Assembly: GCA_947579665.1 (NCBI GenBank)
Contig: OX388350.1
Coordinates: forward strand, 39,527,393-39,591,392
DNA: 64,000 nucleotides
Source of the DNA: Sympetrum striolatum
Lineage: Eukaryota; Arthropoda; Insecta; Odonata; Libellulidae
Direction: 5' to 3'
In this document: piece by piece, positions 57,397-64,000 of the stretch
How the letters are laid out: every line of letters starts with the position of its first letter
Numbering within the stretch: the first letter of the stretch is position 1
Program-made: the position numbers and the translations under genes
The notes under the pieces: generated by a model
What the model was told of the DNA's origin: nothing
What the model saw: only the letters and a program-made list of their open reading frames with translations
Databases searched by the model: none

Positions 57397-60300
57397 CTGG
57401 AAGTGAAGCACAGGACAAAATTTATGAATTATAATATAGTTTACTGTATTATATAAGAACATAGATTATACAACTAAATTAATGGAACTATGAAGAACAA
57501 TCACCTCTTGAATAGAAGATAAAAACAGGAAGGTTGCCAACTTATCACAGAAAATAACAATTAGACAATGATAAGAAGTAACATCAGAGGATGAAAAAAG
57601 TAAAAGCCATAAAATAATTATGGAAGGTATAACTATACAACTTTTCAATCTTTCCTATATATTTTTTTGATTTTACATTAACTTAATATCACAAAAGAGC
57701 ATATTTATATGTACCTGTACCAGAAAGTAGGGGGACGGGAAAAATTAAACCTGAAAGCTTGAACAATGATAAACGACACAAAACAAAACTAGGAGACAAT
57801 TCATCATGATCAATAAAAAAATGTATGGTTTAAAAGCTTGATTTTAGATTAAAAAAATGGAAGTGAAATGCTTAATATGCCCAGGACTTGAACCCATATC
57901 TCCCACTTGTAAGGCAGGTACTCTAACCAAAGTTAATTAGTAACTCACACTAGTTTATTCACCAAATGTTTTCCCGTTAGAGAGAGAGTGACAATTGTAT
58001 TTTCTCTCTCTTTTTGAAGTAGCCAATAGGAAGAAGGGCAAAGTATCATCTACCAAACCAAATCTTATGATATAAAAATGCTTCTGTTGCAACATGAGTA
58101 GTCGTAGGAAGTAATAGTATGTAGTATGAAGTATGAAGGTAGTCAAAATTATTTATAACTTTTTCAGTAAGGAGTGGAAGTAAAGCTGGACAGGACTGTG
58201 ATTTATTTGAGGTTAATTACTAATAGAATCATAGAAAGAAAAAAAATGACATTTCAAAGAAATTCATGATTTTGTCCCAATTTGTTTTGTTTGAACAGAT
58301 GCCTTCAGTTGTCTTATTGAAGAAACGAGGAATGTGTAATATCAAATTCTGCTTCAAATTATTCTCCCCACACTTGTATTGTTACCTTGGCAGAAAAATG
58401 TTTGCAAGGAAAATATGTAACAGAAATTAATGGGAAAGTCAAGGATTTTTGGTAAAAGCTTAGATAAGTAACCACCAGCTATTATTTTTCTCATTTGCTC
58501 TAGGGAAACTTTGAGCGATAATTACAGCAAGTGGGAGACCCTGGTTCAAGTCTTGACACAATACACCATTCATTATCACAAAACTCACCTTTACTGGGTA
58601 ATAATAAGACCTGAAGGACAAGTGATCTCTTCCACACAACGGAGGATTTTCAGATCTCATGTGCATTTCTAAGTGCTGGAAGAAATCTTGGTCTTCGTGT
58701 GATGTAAAGGGTACAAGAACTCCAACTGATCCCGAAAGAGTTGCATAAACCAAAGCCTCGCTTCCTCCAGGAATTAGAGTGGCACGCTGTAAACTCGTGA
58801 CCACTTCTCCAACGTGAAAACATGACACTGCTTCAGCCTTCTGTGAAGCTCCATTTAACAAGCCACGATCCCAGAGAGCTTTGCTGCCAGTTGGATCTTC
58901 CTCCACCTCATCTGAGCAACCAGTAGGAAGTCGTACCTTTAAATAAAATTATGAATTACTCTAGCAGCAAATTAAATTGCGTATGATATTGATACAAACA
59001 AGCTGATGGAAAAATATTATAAGTTGGGGCTGAAAGCATGCTGAATTTATTGCAAAAAGTTAATCTCTAATTGTTCCCATATTATACAATAGATTCAGCC
59101 ATTTTCCTGACACACCCATGAAAATTACAACATCAGACTTTACATTGGGAATTTTAAAGTGATCTAGAGATAATTAGCTAAAACTAAAAATTAAAAAATC
59201 AATCACTTTCATTCATGAAGTAATACTTTAGAAAACAAGACAATTCAATGTATAAAGGCTATAACTGCTTGTAAAGAAAGTTAGAATATACTTCAAGTAC
59301 AATTTTACAACTAATAGTGTTAACAAGTAAACAATATTGCCATGCACAGATGAAATATATTATTATAAACTATCTTTGGTGCATGCATTTCATTCCATGA
59401 TTTTTCAGGGTAATGAAGAGTTAGCACATTTTGACCCATCCATCAGTGAAAATATTATTTTGCTCTAACGAATATAGTCAACAAATTGAAAGAAAAATGA
59501 AACTTCATAGAGACAACTTCAGTATTGAGAACAGAAAAACCTTTCTAAGAAACTTCAAGTAAGTGAAATAAAAATTGAGATATCTTATAATAAAAGTAAT
59601 GGTCACACTGCAGAAAAGTTGATTACAATAAGCTGAGGATGTATATGAAACTCACAATTGCTATGTTCCCAAATTTATCAGCAGTTGCTACTGTTCCATA
59701 ATCCAGAACGCAAGTGGTGGTAATCCATCTTGGATGTGTATCATCTGCAAACACTATAAGCTGATTCTCCCTACGACGATATCTTACTAATGAAACACTC
59801 TCTTGAACATCTGCACAATATATCCTATGCCCCATACTCTGGATACTTACAATAAGGTTGGGTATGTGCTGTAAAAATCAAGCAAAACCAATTAGTTAAT
59901 CCCATTGTCCAGTTCTGTGACACTCAAAAAGTTGTAAGAGTATTTCATATAAATTAGCTGATAAATACCTTATTTTCACATTTCCTCAGCAATTTCTTTT
60001 TTCCCATGTCATAAAGCCTAAGCATTTTTCCAACTCCAACCAACACTCGTCCCTGGAATGGACAAACAGCTCCTGGAACATCTTCGATTGGGGTCTTGTG
60101 TACTAAGGTGACTTCTGTGCATTCTGGATCAATCCTGAGGAACACAAAGACAAATAATACTAAATCATACATTCAAAATATACAAAAATGTTACCCAAAC
60201 ATCTATAAAAAGCAAGAGCATAGCAAATCTACAACTCACTCCATGATGATAGAGGGAGTGCACATTGGATAATGTTAATATATTGACAATTGAGAAAATA

Positions 60301-63300
60301 TTGTATTTACTCGAAAATAACGTGCACCCTTTTGGGTCTTTTATCAGCTCAGAAATAGAAATTTGACAACACATTACATTCGGGCACAATACTAATTGCG
60401 CACAAGTCCCGTAGCACAAGGCAGGCCAGATCCTTGGCTCACCCTGGTTCCATGTAACTCATCAAGCGTTCCACCAATGTGCTATTGATACTTTGACTGT
60501 AATAGCCCCCAAAGACTACAGACTAAAATGTTGGCCAATAATTTTCAATTGAAAGGGAATTGGCTAGCCCATCAAACTTTTTAAATGAACGATTTTGAAT
60601 TGGTTAACATCTGCACTTACGTAGGACTTTCGGCATAGAAGATTACCAGCATTTTGTATACAGGTTATACATGTAAAAATACACAAATATAGAATGGTAT
60701 ACTTGCATAGTTAACAGGTAAATGGTGCTGCAAATGACAAGACCGCATGTCATAAGGTGCTCATTATATTCGCGTGCATATGATTTTTCAATTTATAACA
60801 CTCCAATTTTGGAGTGCAAATTACATTTGATAGTGCATCAGTTTCGAGTATTCTGAAACTAAATATATGATTCATTTAAGTACACACGTATGCATTAATG
60901 AGAAAAAACTACCTAGCATTTCATTTCTTCCAATCAGCCAATATGCACCAAATATTAACTATGTAAATTATAGATACAGACACAGTTGGTGCAAATTATT
61001 TCAGTTGCAGAACACAGTTAACTTAGTAACTAATCCTTATTGATGGGTAGGATAGTAATACCAATAAACTTACTTATATGTATATAGAAATCCTCCAGCA
61101 ACAGTACGTGGATTCAGCTGGTAATCCTTGGCCACTCCAACTACTATGTACTGCTGTCCTTCTGGCTGATTAGCAAATTTGCAGAGTGCTATGCTGAAAA
61201 TAAAATTCATACGTTAATATTTTCAACCACACTCAATCGTAAAAACAAAAATCAAAATGCTGAGATATGATCAGCAAAAATTTTTCCTCAAAAACTTCAG
61301 CAGTCTAACATGCATAAACATCATTTCATCTCAGCAAATAAATACACAAAATAACTTAGTCTTACTATAACAAACATCATAATATTAAAATAAATTTTGG
61401 TTGTTTCAAAATTTCAAACATTTAACAACAATTAACGATAAGACTCTAGAACTTAATAAATATCATGGTTCTTAAAGCAGTGGATGGCAAAGGAACAATT
61501 TAAGAGAGAAAGAAAGACCGGCAATACAAAGCAAATCAGGCATCATGTATACTTTTAAATGTATTTTTTCCAGGATAGAATTCAAGATAGCAAACATTGC
61601 AATGGTTGTAAACTTATCAATGGAATATGAAGCTATGTAACCCACCAATTTAGGTGTTATTATATTTAACTATTCAGTTTACATGCCTTAATAATAAAAT
61701 TAAGAACATTCTCAACATACTAGAATATCACCATGTTGCAACCATATGTTTAAAGTTTAGATTCTGCATATATTAACTAAACATTGACGACTAAATAAGA
61801 AGAAATGTAATCTATTAAGGTGGCAACATAAATTAGAGACAATACTTTTTAATCCACATCATATAACAAGAGGTTAGGACTAAATTGTTTTAAAGTGAAA
61901 CTAAAGTCTACTAACACACTACACAATGAAAATGTAAGGAATACTCATAAGATGATACAAACCTTAAAGCCGCTTCATTCTGAGGAAATCTCTCAATATG
62001 AAGGGTTGAGCCATCAGAGGGGTTTACCAGCCTAAGAGCAGAGGCCCACTGACCAGGTCCTGCTTTCGGGGCACCAAATGAGGCTTCTGGGAGATCTTCA
62101 TTCAGAAAAGCTTCAGCCATTTCACGAGCAAGTTCTTGCTCTTCTTCTCCAGCAGCTTCTTGCATTTCCTTTATTATGGATGGAAGAGATAACACCAAAA
62201 TTTTAGAACAAAGACTGAATTAATTTAATAATGCCTTCAGGCTGGCTGTTCATTTCTAATCACCAATAGATGAAAAAGCAACATTTTTTCACTAAATAGC
62301 CATTACTATGTTCAATCTTAAAAATTAAAATCAAAATGCTGAGATATGATCAGTAAAAATTTTTCCTCAAAAATTTCAGCAGTCTAACATGCATAAACAT
62401 CATTTCATCTCAGCAGATAAATACACAAAATAATTCAGTTACGCTACAACTAACCTCTTTATACTAAATTAAACGTTGGTTCTTTCAATATTACAAACAT
62501 TTATTGACAATAAAAGTCTACAATATATATTTGCTGTGGATGTTACAGAACAGTTTAAGAGAGGAAAGAAAGGCCAGCAATAAAAAGCAATTAAGGCATT
62601 GACAATACAACAAAGTAATTATTATTATGCAAAAATATCATTACATGTAAATTATTAAACAAGTATAATACATTTACTCTTAAGTAAATGTATTATATTT
62701 ACTTCTTATCTTTAGCTTCTCTTTCTAGAAATCCTCAAAAACATAAAATTAGCACTTTTTCTCTCATCTAACCATGTTTCCCAGAAGTAAATGGTTTTCT
62801 GGATTGTTTCGCAATGAAATATACCATAGATTTAGCAAACTCTGAAATATTAAAACTTTTGAAAGAGGCAATAACAAAGAGAAATTATTTCTATCTACCT
62901 GTCAAGGATGAACTGTAATAATTTTATACAAGTGTAATTAAAAGAAAAAACATCTAGCTAAAAACACACTTGCAAATATGTAACAGGTTTGGCTTTCCTG
63001 ATTAAGAATCAGCCCATTCTCAATTCATAAATATACCTACATTAACCATATATAAGTAAAGTAACAGTGATTCTAAGACAAGTTAAATTAATCTAATCTG
63101 TGCATATAAAAAAATTATAAAACAAACCTCAGCCATTTGAATCCTCCTCTGTTTCTTCACTTCTTCCGAATATGCATTGTGATCAGCTTCGATGATGATA
63201 AGGTGCGCTGATTCTGGATGGATGACAAACTTGCGCGGAGTATACTCCACTGGGAATGACACCTAGTTAAATAGGACATAAGGTTGCAAAAATTAGAAAA

Positions 63301-63623
63301 AGATAGAGCTACATGGAACTACTATCACGGAATTGAATAAAGGATCAGTAATATAGCTTAAACATTATACAAAGATAAATAGTAACTTAATTTTTAATAA
63401 CTATTTCATGTCATATAATGTTAAATACCTGATTGAAAACAGCGCCAAGCTTCTCAAGGGCAAGAATACGCAAAGTATTGGTCGAAATTGCCACAATTCC
63501 TTCGGGACACTGCTCAGATGAAAATCCTGAAGCATGCTCCAAAGCTTCATATGACAATGGCGTAAGATGAAATCTACTCTGGTAGTAGTAACTCAACCAG
63601 GAACGACTGGACATTGCCAACAC
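57256..63623 (-). CDS. SF3B3: Splicing factor 3B subunit 3 (SF3B3/SAP130), C-terminal 507 residues, 8 exons; 5' part outside window
   Basis: SF3B3 is a beta-propeller scaffold of the SF3b complex in the U2 snRNP, which helps recognise the intron branch site in the nucleus. Exons 63623-63429, 63262-63128, 62168-61963, 61193-61074, 60134-59969, 59868-59656, 58936-58589 and 57396-57256 join in frame. Landmark strings are VLAMSSRSWLSYYYQSRFHL, YTPRKFVIHPES, FGAPKAGPGQWAS, FADDTHPRW, LVPFTSHEDQDFFQHLEMH and the invariant-looking C-terminus VSKKLEDIRTRYAF. They follow human SF3B3 in order from about residue 711 to its end at 1217, and include the C-terminal CPSF_A-type region. The first exon here begins in phase 0 with acceptor CCCTCTAG, so the remaining ~710 residues lie past 64000. 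No frame break is seen. Confidence 0.97.
57845..57945 (-). repeat. tRNA-like SINE copy
   Basis: The minus strand has an A-box-like TGGTTAGAGT, then GTGGGAGATATGGGTTCAAG and TCCTGGGCA, with B box GGTTCAAGTCC at 57894-57884. A-to-B spacing is tRNA-like, but flanking stems do not pair, so it is a repeat rather than a working tRNA. Confidence 0.5.
58525..58575 (+). repeat. tRNA-like SINE 3' fragment
   Basis: GTGGGAGACCCTGGTTCAAG, then TCTTGACAC, with B box GGTTCAAGTCT at 58543-58553. It follows the donor of the 58936-58589 SF3B3 exon, inside the intron. Confidence 0.4.
58589..58936 (-). CDS. SF3B3: SF3B3 exon: VRLPTGCSDEVEED...SYYYPVK (116 aa)
   Basis: The largest exon here. It carries DPTGSKALWDRGLLNGASQK, LVPFTSHEDQDFFQHLEMH and CGRDHLSFRSYYYPVK. 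The acceptor TTATTTAAAG has a weak pyrimidine tract, and the donor is GTGAGT. Confidence 0.96.
59656..59868 (-). CDS. SF3B3: SF3B3 exon: HIPNLIVSIQSMGHR...GNIAI
   Basis: Contains RENQLIVFADDTHPRW and DYGTVATADKFGNIAI. The acceptor is GATTTTTACAG and the donor GTGAGT, phase 0. Confidence 0.97.
59969..60134 (-). CDS. SF3B3: SF3B3 exon: IDPECTEVTLVHKT...KCENK
   Basis: Contains PFQGRVLVGVGKMLRLYDMG and KKKLLRKCENK, near-identical to the vertebrate protein. The acceptor is GTTCCTCAG and the donor GTATTT. Confidence 0.97.
60302..60865. mobile_element. Probable non-autonomous DNA transposon in an SF3B3 intron
   Basis: The left border TTTACTCGAAAATAACGTGCA and the right border, read inward as TACTCGAAACTGATGCAC, look like diverged inverted ends of a pogo-like element. 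The interior is non-coding. The call rests on these ends alone. Confidence 0.4.
61074..61193 (-). CDS. SF3B3: SF3B3 exon: IALCKFANQ...GFLYTY
   Basis: Encodes YIVVGVAKDYQLNPRTVAGG, one propeller blade. The acceptor is TTATTTTCAG and the donor GTAAGT. The Lys codon is split AA|G. Confidence 0.96.
61232..61542. repeat. Intronic duplicate, copy 1
   Basis: About 110 bases from 61249 (AATCAAAATGCTGAGATATG onward) are almost identical to 62327-62435, and similarity continues more loosely to GGCAATACAAAGCAAATCAGG. It lies in the SF3B3 intron 3' of the 62168-61963 exon. Confidence 0.85.
61963..62168 (-). CDS. SF3B3: SF3B3 exon: EMQEAAGEEEQ...NEAAL
   Basis: Encodes the acidic EMQEAAGEEEQELAREMAEA helix and FGAPKAGPGQWAS. 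It ends at donor GTTTGT with Ser split AG|C. The acceptor ATAATAAAG has a weak pyrimidine tract, but the phase and the human alignment fix it. The exon is flanked on both sides by copies of one ~300-bp intronic repeat. Confidence 0.94.
62310..62602. repeat. Intronic duplicate, copy 2
   Basis: Direct-orientation partner of 61232-61542, located in the SF3B3 intron 5' of the same exon, ending GGCCAGCAATAAAAAGCAATT. The two copies bracket one exon about 1.08 kb apart. Confidence 0.85.
62664..62697. repeat. 15-bp perfect inverted repeat
   Basis: TATAATACATTTACT and AGTAAATGTATTATA with a 4-base loop, within an SF3B3 intron. Low complexity makes a chance origin possible. Confidence 0.7.
63128..63262 (-). 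CDS. SF3B3: SF3B3 exon: VSFPVEYTPRKF...QMAE (45 aa)
   Basis: Contains FVIHPESAHLIIIEADHNAY and a charged helix ending RRIQMAE. The acceptor is TTTAACTAG and the donor GTTTGT. Confidence 0.96.
63429..63623 (-). CDS. SF3B3: SF3B3 exon: VLAMSSRSW...AVFNQ (65 aa)
   Basis: First SF3B3 exon in the window. It includes CPEGIVAISTNTLRILALEK, near-identical to the human protein. Both borders are phase 0; the donor is GTATTT. Confidence 0.97.
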
Positions 63624-64000
63624 CTAGAGGGAAAATAAATTCATTAAGATCAGGAAAAAGTTTACTTTATCATAGGCCTTAAGTGCAAAGATCAGATCTA
63701 CAACCCAAATAAAACATTATTGCAGTAAGTGAAAAATCAAGAAAAAAATACAACATATCAAAATATATTACATGCAATATATCAAAAGAAATAAATGCAA
63801 TATACCCAATGATTTAGTCAAATAAAATAGAAAGTTCTAGCTTAGAATGAACGAAGAAAAACAGGATAACAACAACCTTTCAGAAGATGCAACAGTTAAA
63901 TTATTTTATATGTGAATATTCATATTTTACAGAAACAAGCTAACCATATTTTTCTTCTAAGTTATATGGTAAATTACATTTAATTTTACTGTAATTCAAA

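Noticed and set aside
1..64000. CRISPR array, toxin-antitoxin, defence island or other prokaryotic system
   Set aside because: No regular spaced repeats, no operon structure and no prokaryotic genes; every supported gene has eukaryotic introns.

Overview
The window is arthropod-like nuclear DNA, most likely from an insect. It is AT-rich and gene-poor. Its genes are split by GT-AG introns, and the spaces between exons hold decayed LINE, mariner, Tigger/pogo, piggyBac-type, hAT-type and tRNA-like SINE copies. The species cannot be named from this sequence. There is no operon, CRISPR array or prokaryotic feature.

Three genes are well supported. (1) On the plus strand, 6412-8099, a complete seven-exon gene encodes the small subunit of class Ia ribonucleotide reductase (389 aa). 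All six iron ligands, the tyrosyl-radical site, the R1-binding C-terminus and an N-terminal KEN motif are visible. (2) On the minus strand, twelve exons between 54826 and 9570 can be joined with matching phases into a 764-aa DUF389-family membrane protein of unknown function. Exons 2-12 (24664 to 9570) are secure. Exon 1 lies about 29.6 kb upstream and is linked only by strand, splice phase and fold logic. (3) On the minus strand from the right edge to 57256, eight exons encode the last 507 residues of splicing factor SF3B3. Its 5' part lies beyond the window.

Layout. 1-6200 is intergenic: a LINE 3' remnant lies at the left edge and a GC-richer patch near 5.1-5.4 kb. 6.2-8.2 kb is the ribonucleotide reductase gene with E2F-like promoter sites. 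8.2-9.57 kb is the convergent gap between the reductase and DUF389 genes. 9.57-24.7 kb is the compact part of the DUF389 gene. Its introns hold LINE fragments, a deleted mariner copy, a 601-bp piggyBac-type element with TTAA flanks and a full-length but dead Tigger element with TA flanks. 24.7-54.2 kb is the proposed giant first intron, filled with LINE tails, fold-back elements, a small hAT-type element and AT-rich unique sequence. 54.25-54.83 kb is the proposed first exon. 54.9-57.2 kb is the spacer downstream of SF3B3, and 57.3-64.0 kb is the 3' half of SF3B3.

The reductase (DNA precursor synthesis) and SF3B3 (U2 snRNP branch-site recognition) are housekeeping genes with no evident functional link. 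I found no convincing new multi-gene system. The items most worth a second look are the DUF389 gene with its unusual N-terminal insertion, the Tigger and piggyBac-type elements inside its introns, several near-perfect fold-backs, and a 0.3-kb duplication flanking one SF3B3 exon.
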